A stretch of 64,000 nucleotides of DNA from JAWHTC01 sp032586155 (lineage in GTDB: Bacteria; Pseudomonadota; Alphaproteobacteria; Rhodobacterales; Rhodobacteraceae), in NCBI RefSeq assembly GCF_032586155.1, contig NZ_JAWHTC010000001.1:186001-250000 (forward strand). Reading direction: 5' to 3'. The translations under genes and the position numbers were made by a program. The notes beneath the pieces were generated by a model. The model did no database searches. It was not told where the DNA came from and saw nothing but the letters and a program-made list of their open reading frames with translations. Below are positions 49,824-57,942 of this stretch, in pieces. Position 1 is the stretch's first letter. The number at the start of each line of letters is the position of its first letter.

Positions 49824-50621
49824 CTAATTCTCCGGCAGGTGGCCTATGCTGCTCAGAAATTCTGCCAGGGTAGCGGCATATTCGGCGGGCTGCTCGACAA
49901 AAGGCAGGTGGCCGGCGCGGCGGATCAATCGGAAATGCGCGCCTGGGATCAGGTCTGTGGTTTCACGCACGAGGTCGGGCGGGGTCGAGCCGTCTTCGCT
50001 GCCGGCGATACCGAGTGCGGGCAGGCGCAGACCCGAGGTTGGGGTGTAGAAATCTGTGCCCGAGATCGCCGCCATGCAGCCGACATAGCCCTCGAGCGGT
50101 TGCCGGGTCAGCATGTGGCGCCAACCCAGACATGCGGGCGTGTCGCGGAAGGCGGAGGTAAACCAGCGCTCCATGGTGCCGTCCGCCAGGGCCTCGATGC
50201 CTCCGGCGCGCACGGCCGCGATCCGATCCTCCCACATCGACGGCTGACCAATCTTGGCCGCCGTGTTCGACATCACCAGCCCTCGCACCAGGTCGAGCCG
50301 TTTGATCGCTAGCCCCTGGCCGATCATGCCGCCGATGGAGACACCGACGAACACGACCTCCTTGAGGCCCAGGTGGTCGAGCAGCCGTTCGGCATCGCGC
50401 ACCAGGGTACCCATCGAATAGGGGCCGGGCGGGCAGGATGAGAGGCCATGGCCGCGTTTGTCGTAGCGTAAGATGCGCAGCCCCTGTGGCAAATGCGGCA
50501 AGAGCCCGTCAAAGGCCCGTAGATCGGTACCGAGCGAATTGCAGAAGACCACCACGGGTCCGGTTTCCGGCCCGTCCAGGCGATAGTGAAGCGTGACGCC
50601 ATCCAGGTCGGCCATATGCAT
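49824..50621 (-). CDS. pcaD: 3-oxoadipate enol-lactonase-like alpha/beta hydrolase
   Basis: A 265-residue hydrolase matching PcaD: the start MADLDGVTLHYRLDGPETGP, then VVVFCNSLGTDLRAFDGLLP, LRYDKRGHGLSSCPPGPYSM, the elbow FVGVSIGGMIGQGLAIKRLD near residue 92, and His in RAGHLPFVEQP near 243. PcaD hydrolyses 3-oxoadipate enol-lactone in the protocatechuate/catechol branch. No other pca gene is in the window, so the function could be part of a scattered pathway or a related lactonase. ATG 50621 follows GGGAGACC. Paired 19-nt repeats lie about 230-280 bp upstream. Confidence 0.8.
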   Translation of the reverse strand: MHMADLDGVTLHYRLDGPETGPVVVFCNSLGTDLRAFDGLLPHLPQGLRILRYDKRGHGLSSCPPGPYSMGTLVRDAERLLDHLGLKEVVFVGVSIGGMIGQGLAIKRLDLVRGLVMSNTAAKIGQPSMWEDRIAAVRAGGIEALADGTMERWFTSAFRDTPACLGWRHMLTRQPLEGYVGCMAAISGTDFYTPTSGLRLPALGIAGSEDGSTPPDLVRETTDLIPGAHFRLIRRAGHLPFVEQPAEYAATLAEFLSSIGHLPEN

Positions 50622-50846
50622 GAGAGGTCTCCCGCGGGTTGGGCTGAGTTTGCCGCAGGATTGGCCCGTTAGGCGTCGATGTCAAACGGTCAGGCAGGTT
50701 TGCGGGGGTCGAAAAAGTTGCAGGCCGGAACCTTGGGTTCCGGCCTGCTCCTTCGGAGTGAATTTGTGGTGGCACTCGTCCCGGGTAAACTCGTTCAACT
50801 TCACCACCTCTTTGAAAAGTTATGGTAAAATCAGGCTAATCCTACC

Positions 50847-50904
50847 TTGACGCGCATTGACGTCACAGTAGGGAATTCCATACCCTTGATGCACATTGGC
50901 GTCA
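50847..50904. repeat. Two 19-nt direct repeats between the PcaD-like and endonuclease-fold genes
   Basis: TTGACGCGCATTGACGTCA at 50847-50865 and TTGATGCACATTGGCGTCA at 50886-50904 agree at 16 of 19 positions, 39 bp apart. Each contains a TGACG/CGTCA-like inverted pair separated by 8 bp. They are in the 319-bp gap upstream of the pcaD-like gene and downstream of the endonuclease-fold gene, and could be paired operator sites. Nothing else stands out in the gap. Confidence 0.45.
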
Positions 50905-50940
50905 GGCCGTCGAAAAATATGACGCCGAAGCGAGACGGAG

Positions 50941-52137
50941 TCAGTCCCGGTCTTCGATTACCATATGCGCCATGATCTGACCGTGGTCCGAAGCGAGCTT
51001 GTTATAGGGTGCCTCGGGGTGGGAGCCGTCGGTCAAATGGTCATTGAAGACGCTGAAATACTCCATCTCGCCAATTCGCTTCTTGTAGTCGGGATGGAAA
51101 TGGCGGCTGAGATAGATCTGGTCGATGCTTTCGAACACGCCGCCAAAGGCCGATGTATAGACCATGTCGCGCAGGGACTTGCGCACGAACAGCTTTTCTG
51201 CCGAATGCAGGCGGACGCGATCGACGCTTTCGGTGATGCCCTCATTTTCGGTCTTGGAATAGCGGTCATTGGGGTGCTTGGCATCGTGGCGTAGCATCCA
51301 GGCGTAATTGCGAAACGGGGTCTCGCCCGAGATGATTTCCGAGCTAACCGCATGTTCGCCATCATTGAAATCACCCAGGACCATGACCGGGCGGCCGCGG
51401 TCGAGCTCTTTCAGGATTTCCCGGCGCAGCACCCAGGCCTCGGCCATACGTCTGAGACCGGCGCGCAGCGCTCCCATAGCGCGGCCCGCCGCGTCATAGG
51501 TCAGAAGATTGGCCTCACGAACGAAATCGGCACCCTTTGGACGGATGAACTCGCCCAACTTGGATTTCAGATGGCAGTTGAAGACGGTGATCTTTTCGCC
51601 GCCCACGGCGATACGCACCTTGAGTATCGGGCGTGACAGGCGGGTGACGGAATAGGTGCCGGCGTCGCCGCCACCCAGTTCCTGCAACGGGATTGTCAGG
51701 GGCGTGTCCAGCTCCTGCAGCACTTCAGGTGGCTCGGCAAATCCGTGGCGCGACAGGATGGCGAGGCCCGGACGGCGCTGACCCGGTTCGCCGTCGTTGA
51801 TGTTGGGGGCGAATGCGATGGCCGCATCCGAATATCCCTCGTAGGCGAGTTTGCGAAAGATCGCCTTTTTGCGATAGCTTTTGGTGGCGTCAGGCAGGGC
51901 GGAGTCATTCAGGGCATGGCCACGCTTGTCCGCTTCGTCCACCACATCGCGCAAGGCGGATTCCTCGAAGATTTCCTGCAGGCCAACGATGTCGGCGTCC
52001 ATGGCGATGATCTGCTCGGCCAGCCAGTCTTTTTTCCAGGCGTATTCTTCGGGTGTGTATTCGAGAAATTCGTAGAACTCCTTGTTGGCGCCGATGAGGT
52101 TCTTGACGTTGAAAGACGCAATCGTGAAACGGGTCAT
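50941..52137 (-). CDS. Endonuclease/exonuclease/phosphatase-family protein
   Basis: A 398-residue protein of the DNase I-like superfamily. Conserved parts are FTIASFNVKNL at the start (Asn), VGLQEIFEESALRD near residue 47 (catalytic Glu), NCHLKSKLGEFIRPKG near 190, VMVLGDFNDGEHAV (Asp-x-Asn) near 255 and ASDHGQIMAHM at the end (Asp-His). Metal-dependent phosphodiester or phosphate-ester hydrolysis is expected; whether the substrate is DNA, a nucleotide or a phospholipid is not clear. ATG 52137 follows GGAGCCCCTCC. The frame continues 97 codons upstream with no similarity. Confidence 0.85.
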   Translation of the reverse strand: MTRFTIASFNVKNLIGANKEFYEFLEYTPEEYAWKKDWLAEQIIAMDADIVGLQEIFEESALRDVVDEADKRGHALNDSALPDATKSYRKKAIFRKLAYEGYSDAAIAFAPNINDGEPGQRRPGLAILSRHGFAEPPEVLQELDTPLTIPLQELGGGDAGTYSVTRLSRPILKVRIAVGGEKITVFNCHLKSKLGEFIRPKGADFVREANLLTYDAAGRAMGALRAGLRRMAEAWVLRREILKELDRGRPVMVLGDFNDGEHAVSSEIISGETPFRNYAWMLRHDAKHPNDRYSKTENEGITESVDRVRLHSAEKLFVRKSLRDMVYTSAFGGVFESIDQIYLSRHFHPDYKKRIGEMEYFSVFNDHLTDGSHPEAPYNKLASDHGQIMAHMVIEDRD

Positions 52138-52300
52138 GGAGGGGCTCCTGTTGGCGGGCGACGGTGATCGAAATGGGTGCTTCCGCACACTTTCATTCAG
52201 AAAGAGGCGAGGCGATGTGTAATCGGTGACGGTTGGTCCGGGCGTGAATTGGGGGCGCTCCGCGGGGAGTATTTGCACCAAGAAAGAGGGGCTAGGGGTG

Positions 52301-53275
52301 TCAATCCAGTGTCTCCAGCGCGCGCGTGAACATCGACGGGTCGACATTACCGCCGGTGGCAATGGCGACGACGGTATCGCCTTGAAGGTCGCCGCCATGG
52401 AAAAGCGCAGCAGCAAGCGAGGCGGCACCCCCCGGTTCCAGAACGATCTTGAGGCGCAGGAAGGCCAGTGCCATGGCGCGCAGGCACTCGTCTTCGGTGA
52501 CGACGAGGCCGGGGCCGCAGAGGCGTTGAAGGATCGGGAAGGTGTTTTCGCCGGGGCCGTTGGTCAGGATGGCGTCGCAGATCGAGCCGCTTTCGCTTTC
52601 GTTGCGTTCGATCTGACCGGAGATAAGCGATCGGGCGGTGTCGTCGAAGCGTTCAGGTTCGACCGGGCGAACACGCAGAGGAGGGGCCTCGGCCTCGAGT
52701 GCCAGAGCCACACCGGCGGTCAGGCCGCCGCCGCCGCAATTGACCAGAACCTCGGCATTTTCGATTCCAGCCTCGGCCATCTGTTCGGCGATTTCCAACC
52801 CGCAGGTGCCTTGCCCTGCGATCACAAGTGGCTCGTCATAGGGTTTGATCAGGGTCAGACCGCGTTCTTGCGAAATTGCCTGACCGATGGCGCCACGGTC
52901 CTCGCCGCCGGCGCGATCATAGAGCACCACCTCGGCGCCCAGGGCACGGGTGTTGGCAATTTTGAGCTGTGGTGCGTCAGCGGGCATGACGATGACCGAT
53001 GGGATGCCATGTAGCGTGGCGGCATGGGCGACGCCTTGGGCATGGTTGCCAGACGAATAGGCGATCACACCCTTGGAGCGGATATCAGGGTCCAGCGCGG
53101 AAATGGCGGACCAGCCGCCGCGAAACTTGAAACTGCCAGTGTGTTGCAGGCACTCGGCTTTGAGGAGCAGCCTTCGCCCAGCGAGGCCATCGAGAAACGG
53201 GGATGAAAGCAGCGGGGTACGGCGGGCACGGCCCGATAGGCGGGCGGCGGCGGCGCGGATCATGTCGATATTCAT
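52301..53275 (-). CDS. PLP-dependent threonine/serine dehydratase-like protein
   Basis: A 324-residue fold-type II PLP enzyme related to catabolic threonine dehydratase, serine racemase and threo-3-hydroxyaspartate ammonia-lyase. The PLP lysine is in CLQHTGSFKFRGG near residue 52, the substrate loop is YSSGNHAQGVAHAATLHGI near 77, the phosphate-binding loop VNCGGGGLTAGVALALE near 178 and a late Ser/Thr-Gly ATGGNVDP. No regulatory ACT domain is present, as in short catabolic forms. The ATG at 53275 overlaps the previous gene's stop by 4 nt, so it is the last gene of a three-gene operon with a hydrolase and a dehalogenase. Confidence 0.87.
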   Translation of the reverse strand: MNIDMIRAAAARLSGRARRTPLLSSPFLDGLAGRRLLLKAECLQHTGSFKFRGGWSAISALDPDIRSKGVIAYSSGNHAQGVAHAATLHGIPSVIVMPADAPQLKIANTRALGAEVVLYDRAGGEDRGAIGQAISQERGLTLIKPYDEPLVIAGQGTCGLEIAEQMAEAGIENAEVLVNCGGGGLTAGVALALEAEAPPLRVRPVEPERFDDTARSLISGQIERNESESGSICDAILTNGPGENTFPILQRLCGPGLVVTEDECLRAMALAFLRLKIVLEPGGAASLAAALFHGGDLQGDTVVAIATGGNVDPSMFTRALETLD

Positions 53276-54090
53276 AGCAGGTTCATCCATTGGCGTATGG
53301 CGGCGAGGCTGTCAGGTTCGTCGAGATAGGGGACATGACCGCGATCCTTAACACCGGCGGCGATCATGTCGGGACGGCGGCGTTGCATTTCCGCGAAGGT
53401 TGCTTCGGGCAGGATGTTGGAGTTTTCTGCCCGGAGCGCGCAGAGGGGCAGGCCGCTCAGCGCGTCGAACAGCGGCCAGAGATCGGGCATCGGGGCCTCG
53501 GCGGCGGCCAGAACGGCATCGCGCAGTTTCGGATCGTAGGTGATGCGCAGGCCTTCGGGCGTTTCGTCATATAGCCGCGCGATTTCCTCGCGGAAGCGGC
53601 TTTTCGGTACGTTGTTGAAGCCGACGATCACGTCGGGCCAGATTTCGAGCAGATCGTTATGGGTCCGGTGGGACGGATTGCGCCCGATATAGGTTGCGAT
53701 CGCCTCAAGGCCTTCTGGGTCAAGTTCGGGGCCGACATCGTTGAGTACCACACCGAGCAAACGGTCATGGGCGAGGGCTGCCAGTGTCATGGCGATGAGA
53801 CCGCCTCGAGAGGTGCCGAGGATGGCAACTTTTTCGAGCCTCAAGTGGTCGAGCAGTTCGAGCGTGTCGCGGGCCTCGACGGGAATGGTGTAGGTGGCCG
53901 GGTCGGCCCATTTCGATTTGCCGCGGCCCCGGTAATCGAGCCGGATCAGTCGAGTCCCGTCGAGATGCGGGGCCACGAAATCGAAATCGGTGGCGTTGCG
54001 GGTAAGACCGGCGAGGCAGAGAAGCGGTGTACCCTCGCCTTCGTCTTTGTAATGCAGGGATACCCCGTCAGAGGTTGTGAAACTTGCCAT
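53272..54090 (-). CDS. Alpha/beta hydrolase
   Basis: A 272-residue hydrolase: MASFTTSDGVSLHYKDEGEG, the oxyanion region CLAGLTRNATDFDFVAPHL, RLDYRGRGKSKWADPATYTI, the nucleophile elbow ILGTSRGGLIAMTLAALAHD near residue 94 and His in DRGHVPYLDEP near 253. The Ser-Arg after the nucleophile and the DYRGRG sequence resemble the haloalkane-dehalogenase/epoxide-hydrolase-related group, but the class is not resolved. It overlaps the upstream dehalogenase gene by 23 nt and the downstream dehydratase by 4 nt, so all three are cotranslated. Confidence 0.86.
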   Translation of the reverse strand: MASFTTSDGVSLHYKDEGEGTPLLCLAGLTRNATDFDFVAPHLDGTRLIRLDYRGRGKSKWADPATYTIPVEARDTLELLDHLRLEKVAILGTSRGGLIAMTLAALAHDRLLGVVLNDVGPELDPEGLEAIATYIGRNPSHRTHNDLLEIWPDVIVGFNNVPKSRFREEIARLYDETPEGLRITYDPKLRDAVLAAAEAPMPDLWPLFDALSGLPLCALRAENSNILPEATFAEMQRRRPDMIAAGVKDRGHVPYLDEPDSLAAIRQWMNLL

Positions 54091-54775
54091 AGTTCGGATC
54101 TGCCAGTTGCGGGATGGTGGTGAGATCGGACAGCACGTGCTTGGGTTGACCAGGCAAACGGTCTACGGGTTCACCCGCGCGGTTGACCCAAGCGGTTTCA
54201 AAACCGTAGGCGGCCGCACAGGCGGCGTCCCAACCGTTCGAAGAGACAAACAATACCTCGTCGCGGGTGCAACTGAAGCGCTGGGTGACCAGTTCGTAGA
54301 CCACGTCGGCGGGTTTGAAGATGCCAACGCTTTCGACCGAGAGGTTGTCGTCGAGATACATACTGATGCCTGCGGAATTGACGGCGCCGTCCAGCATATC
54401 CGGAGAGCCGTTGGACAGGATCGCGGTGGCAAGGCCCATCTCTTTCAGTTTGGCGAGCATGGCAGGGACCTCGGGGTAGGCCGACAGCTCCCAGTAGAGT
54501 TGCAACAGGCGTTCGCGGATGGCCGGCTCCGAAAGGCCCACGGCTTCCATCGCCCAGTCGAGACCATCCTGGGTCACGGACCAGAAATCGGTGTGATCGC
54601 CCGTGACCGCGCGCAGCCAGGTGTATTGCAGCTGTTTCGTGCGCCAATGAGCGGCCAGTTGCGGCCAGTTCTCGGATAGCGCTTCGCCCCCCGGTTCGGC
54701 GGCGGCCTGGCGTGCGGCGGCGGCCACGTCAAACAGCGTGCCGTAGGCATCGAAAACGCAGGCTTTGATCGGCAT
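54068..54775 (-). CDS. Haloacid dehalogenase type II (L-2-haloacid dehalogenase-like)
   Basis: A 235-residue HAD-superfamily protein. The nucleophile Asp is in ACVFDAYGTLFDVAAAA; motif II is TAILSNGSPDMLDGAVNSAG near residue 118; the Lys is in VGIFKPADVVYELV near 150; motif III is FVSSNGWDAACAAAYGFETA near 175, followed by WVNRAGEP. This SNGSP, FKP and SSNGWD combination is the signature of type II 2-haloacid dehalogenases, which convert L-2-haloacids to D-2-hydroxyacids. ATG 54775 follows GGGGGAAG. It leads the operon with the hydrolase and dehydratase and is divergent from the FKBP gene. Confidence 0.88.
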   Translation of the reverse strand: MPIKACVFDAYGTLFDVAAAARQAAAEPGGEALSENWPQLAAHWRTKQLQYTWLRAVTGDHTDFWSVTQDGLDWAMEAVGLSEPAIRERLLQLYWELSAYPEVPAMLAKLKEMGLATAILSNGSPDMLDGAVNSAGISMYLDDNLSVESVGIFKPADVVYELVTQRFSCTRDEVLFVSSNGWDAACAAAYGFETAWVNRAGEPVDRLPGQPKHVLSDLTTIPQLADPNYGKFHNL

Positions 54776-54932
54776 GGTCTTCCCCCTTGATCCGGGCGCA
54801 GGTTGGCACGGCGCGCGGACAGGGAAAAGGGCAAAAGGGGTGAAGTGTCGCGGGGAAGCGGTTTGCAATGCGCAAGCGCGCTCTGTAGGTTCACCTCTCA
54901 TTGCCAGATTCAAATGGACGGGAGAACACGAC

Positions 54933-55361
54933 ATGGCACAGGTCAAGCAGGGCGATACCGTCCAAATTCACTATACCGGTACACTGGATGACGGCAGCGT
55001 TTTCGACTCGAGCGAGGGCCGCGATCCGCTGGAGTTCACCTTTGGCCAGGGCCAGGTGATCCCGGGACTGGAAGTCGGGATGGAAGGTATGAGCGTCGGT
55101 GACAAACGCGAGATCAAGGCGCCCGCCGACCAAGCTTATGGACCGGTCTTCGAGGAGGCCCGTCAGTCGGTGCCGCGCACCGAGCTGCCCGATGAGATTC
55201 CAATGGAGATCGGCACACAGGTGCACGCGCAAAACCAGGAAGGCCAGGTCATGACCCTGACCATTTTCGAGATTTCAGAGACCCACGTGGTTCTGGACGC
55301 CAACCATCCGCTGGCGGGCAAGGACCTGACCTTTGCGGTGGAGCTGGTCTCGATCGGCTAG
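54933..55361 (+). CDS. FKBP-type peptidyl-prolyl isomerase (SlyD-like)
   Basis: A 142-residue FKBP/SlyD-type PPIase. FKBP core residues are VQIHYTGTLDDGSVFDSSEG near residue 11, PLEFTFGQGQVIPGLEVGM and GMSVGDKREIKAPADQAYG; the inserted chaperone flap EIPMEIGTQVHAQNQEGQVM follows before DANHPLAGKDLTFAVELVSI, the SlyD ending. There is no signal peptide and no His-rich metal tail, so it is a cytoplasmic short SlyD-like protein that helps proline-limited folding. ATG 54933 follows GGGAGAACAC. Confidence 0.92.
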   Translation: MAQVKQGDTVQIHYTGTLDDGSVFDSSEGRDPLEFTFGQGQVIPGLEVGMEGMSVGDKREIKAPADQAYGPVFEEARQSVPRTELPDEIPMEIGTQVHAQNQEGQVMTLTIFEISETHVVLDANHPLAGKDLTFAVELVSIG

Positions 55362-55418
55362 GGTTCGAAGTACGGGCGTGTTAGGCTTGACGGGTCACAG
55401 CACCCAGCGAGGCCAGAC

Positions 55419-56060
55419 ATGCCCGAGACCCCTGAAAACACGCCTGACACAACCGATCCGCAGGACGTATCGGTAATCGACACCATCCTGGCACGCATCC
55501 GTGCATTGCAGAGTGAGATGGAGGCCGAACTGTCCAAGCGGCGCGAGGCGTTTCGCTATCGGCTGGAGCGCGGTCGGGTGGTGTTTGAGGACGAGGCCCG
55601 GCGGCGGCATCGCAAACTCAGGGTGCGGCTCTGGACCTTTCTAAAGGCGACCCGTCCGATGGTGGTGCTGACGGCGCCCTTCATCTATGCGCTGATCGTG
55701 CCGTTTGTGCTGCTCGATTTGTTCGTGACCGTCTACCAGGCGGCGTGCTTCCCGGTTTACGGCATCCCCAAAGTGCCGCGCCGGGATCATATCCGCATTG
55801 ACCGGCATCACCTGGCCTATCTCAACGGCTTGCAGAAGCTGAACTGTATCTATTGCGGTTATTGCAATGGGGTTCTGGCTTGGGTGCGGGAAGTGGCCGG
55901 GCGGACTGAGGCCTATTGGTGTCCGATCAAGCACGCGGGCGGGTTGAAGGACCCGCATCGACATTACGCCGGATTCGTCGATTTCGGTGATGGTGAGGGG
56001 TTTGACGAAGGGCTGGCGCGTTCGCGCAAGAAGATCGGGGAGCGCCCGGACGAAACCTGA
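55419..56060 (+). CDS. Conserved membrane protein with Cys cluster
   Basis: A 213-residue protein of unknown function. An N-terminal acidic tail and a charged helix rich in Arg (EMEAELSKRREAFRYRLERG) are followed by one or two hydrophobic helices (VVLTAPFIYALIVPFVLLDL, then FVTVYQAACFPVYGI). The soluble C-terminal part has CIYCGYCNGVLAW (C-x2-C-x2-C) and YWCPIKHAGGLKDPHRHYAG, so four Cys and several His could bind a metal or an Fe-S cluster. ATG 55419, 57 nt after the FKBP stop, has no strong ribosome-binding site. I do not recognise a named family. Confidence 0.72.
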   Translation: MPETPENTPDTTDPQDVSVIDTILARIRALQSEMEAELSKRREAFRYRLERGRVVFEDEARRRHRKLRVRLWTFLKATRPMVVLTAPFIYALIVPFVLLDLFVTVYQAACFPVYGIPKVPRRDHIRIDRHHLAYLNGLQKLNCIYCGYCNGVLAWVREVAGRTEAYWCPIKHAGGLKDPHRHYAGFVDFGDGEGFDEGLARSRKKIGERPDET

Positions 56061-56069
56061 TCCAGCGGT

Positions 56070-56117
56070 GACGCCTGCGGCGTCGCTTGATAAGCTCGTC
56101 CCGGCTTTTGCCGGGAC
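56070..56117. terminator. Two tandem hairpins after the Cys-cluster membrane protein gene
   Basis: GACGCC-TGC-GGCGTC (56070-56084) and GTCCCGGC-TTTT-GCCGGGAC (56098-56117) are perfect 6-bp and 8-bp stems starting 10 nt after the stop. No T-run follows, so they may protect the 3' end or terminate weakly. The remaining 100 bases to the convergent gene end at 56218 show nothing else. Confidence 0.5.
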
Positions 56118-56217
56118 AAGCGGAGTGGCTCTTTGGTGAGCGGTTCCGTTGATTCCGGCAGTACCGCACGCAGGTGCAGTGTTGCAGTGAGTACTTGGGC
56201 CAAGAAAGAGGCTTTGG

Positions 56218-57210
56218 TCAGGTACAATCGAGAAGGATGGCGCCATGGCGACCGGCGGCCTCAACCGCTTCGTGGGCGTTTGCAGTTTCTGCCAATGGAT
56301 AGGTGGCATGGACGCGCGAGGTGAGTGCACGTTGGGTGAGCGCGGTGTGGATCTGGGCGACGCGCTCCAGGCGTTTAGCCAAGGGTAGGATGTAGATCAG
56401 TGAGATGTCGATCTTGATCGCCTTGAAGAGAAGCGAGCCGAAAGGCAGCGTGGGAGTCATGTCGGCGGCAGAGCCATAAGCGGCGATGGTGCCGAGCGGT
56501 TTCATTACCTGGGCCAAGAGGTCGATATTGGGGCCGAATTCGCATTCCACCGCGCGGTCGATTTCGGCGCCATCGTTGGCGGCAAGAATATCGGTGGCGA
56601 GGTCGGGGGAGGCGTAGTCGAGAACGGCGCTCGCTCCGGCGGCGCGGGCATCGTCGCCCGAGCGGCCCGAGCCGACGGTGGCGATGACCTTGGCGCCGCC
56701 CCAGATCGCAAGCTGAATGGCGAGGTGGCCGACAGAGCCGCCACCGCCCGAGACGAGCAGCGTCTGGCCAGTGACCGGGCCGCTGCCAAAGACCGTTTGC
56801 GCGGCTGTGAGAGCGGGGATGCCGAGCGTGGCCCCGGTGTCGAAGCTGACGCTTTCGGGCAGGGGAACGGCCTGATCGGCGGGTAGGGTGATGTGGCTGG
56901 CGGCGGTGCCGTGCGGTCGCTGCCACTGGCCGTTCCAGATCCAGACCCGTTCGCCAACGCGGGAGGGGTCGACGCCCTTCCCAGCGGCCTCGATCATGCC
57001 GGCGCCATCGGAATGGGGGATGATCACAGGGAAAGCGGGCTCGGTGACGCCGGGGCGGTTACCGGCGCGGGCCTTGACGTCCGACGGGTTCACACCGGAT
57101 CGGTGCAGGCGCACCAGAACCTCGCCCGCCGCCGGGTTGGGCGTAGGCATGTCGCGCAGTTTCAGCACCTTGGCGGCGGGGCCGAATTTGGTATAGGTGA
57201 TGGCGTGCAT
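56218..57210 (-). CDS. NADPH:quinone reductase-like medium-chain oxidoreductase
   Basis: A 330-residue zinc-free medium-chain reductase of the quinone oxidoreductase group: MHAITYTKFGPAAKVLKLRD, then VRLHRSGVNPSDVKARAGNR, HSDGAGMIEAAGKGVDPSRV and the nucleotide site LLVSGGGGSVGHLAIQLAIW near residue 145. No catalytic or structural Zn ligands are seen. It would reduce quinones or enones with NADPH in the cytoplasm. ATG 57210 follows AGGAGAGCC; a 25-codon longer frame upstream is not used. It reads the same way as irr, 83 bp downstream of it, but a shared transcript is uncertain. Confidence 0.88.
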   Translation of the reverse strand: MHAITYTKFGPAAKVLKLRDMPTPNPAAGEVLVRLHRSGVNPSDVKARAGNRPGVTEPAFPVIIPHSDGAGMIEAAGKGVDPSRVGERVWIWNGQWQRPHGTAASHITLPADQAVPLPESVSFDTGATLGIPALTAAQTVFGSGPVTGQTLLVSGGGGSVGHLAIQLAIWGGAKVIATVGSGRSGDDARAAGASAVLDYASPDLATDILAANDGAEIDRAVECEFGPNIDLLAQVMKPLGTIAAYGSAADMTPTLPFGSLLFKAIKIDISLIYILPLAKRLERVAQIHTALTQRALTSRVHATYPLAETANAHEAVEAAGRHGAILLDCT

Positions 57211-57292
57211 GAGGCTCTCCTGATGGTTTGCCTCAGGGAACCGTGATTGGCGGGCAAGCGCAAGTCTCAGGTGGGGCCAGCCCACCGTTCCG

Positions 57293-57736
57293 TTACGTCC
57301 GGCGCAACCGGATCACCACGTCGACGCTCGCGATCTCGGCGCCCGCCGGGGCTTGCGGCAGATTCGAGATCTGCAGCCTTTCGGTGGCGGCATCGGTCAG
57401 CGCGCCGCTGTCTTCCCAAAAGAAGTGCGGGTGCTCGGTGGTGTTGGTGTCGAAATAGCTTTTGGTGCCGTCGACGGTGATTTCGCTTAAGAGCCCCGCC
57501 TGACAAAAAGCGCGCAGGGTATTGTAGACCGTGGCAAGCGACACTTTTTCGCCCGCGTCGCGGCTGGCGTCAAACAGGCTTTCGGCGGTGACGTGGCGAT
57601 GCTGTCCATCGCCCACCAAGAGCGTTGCCAGTGCGAGCCGTTGGCGGGTTGGGCGCAGCCCTGCACCGGCAAGCCAGTCCTGGCCGCGATGTTCAGCGGT
57701 TTGTGTCTTGGTCACGTGCGCGTTCCCTTGTGTCAT
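57293..57736 (-). CDS. irr: Fur-family iron response regulator (Irr-like)
   Basis: A 147-residue Fur-superfamily protein. The winged helix covers LAGAGLRPTRQRLALATLLV, TAESLFDASRDAGEKVSLAT and VYNTLRAFCQAGLL. The dimerisation domain has YFDTNTTEHPHFFWEDSGAL, where Irr proteins have their H-x-H or HHH heme/metal site; the C-terminal Zn-Cys pairs of Fur are absent. The position divergent from fabA, a gene order common for irr in alphaproteobacteria, supports the assignment. Irr represses heme synthesis and activates iron uptake under iron limitation. ATG 57736 is chosen over a 22-codon extension. Confidence 0.85.
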   Translation of the reverse strand: MTQGNAHVTKTQTAEHRGQDWLAGAGLRPTRQRLALATLLVGDGQHRHVTAESLFDASRDAGEKVSLATVYNTLRAFCQAGLLSEITVDGTKSYFDTNTTEHPHFFWEDSGALTDAATERLQISNLPQAPAGAEIASVDVVIRLRRT

Positions 57737-57778
57737 GCGCGGCCCGAAGGCTGCAATACATGGGTTCCAAGCAATATA

Positions 57779-57794
57779 AGGGGTTTCAACCCCT
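57779..57794. promoter_or_regulatory. Palindrome in the irr-fabA divergent promoter
   Basis: AGGGGTTTCAACCCCT is a perfect 7-2-7 inverted repeat, 43 bp upstream of the irr start and 149 bp before fabA, next to a TATAAG/CTTATA element. It could be an operator for one of the two genes. It does not obviously match a published iron-control-element consensus that I can recall. Confidence 0.45.
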
Positions 57795-57942
57795 GTTTTC
57801 AACGGAAATCCTTTTGAGCCGCCGAGGCTGCGACATCCGGGGCCTGGCTGCGACGGCAGCCCCTATTGCCTCTCCTTTGGCGCGGGTGATAGAGGGAAAG
57901 GGAGCCATACCCGCAAGTATCAAGCGAAGGACCGCCAAGCAG

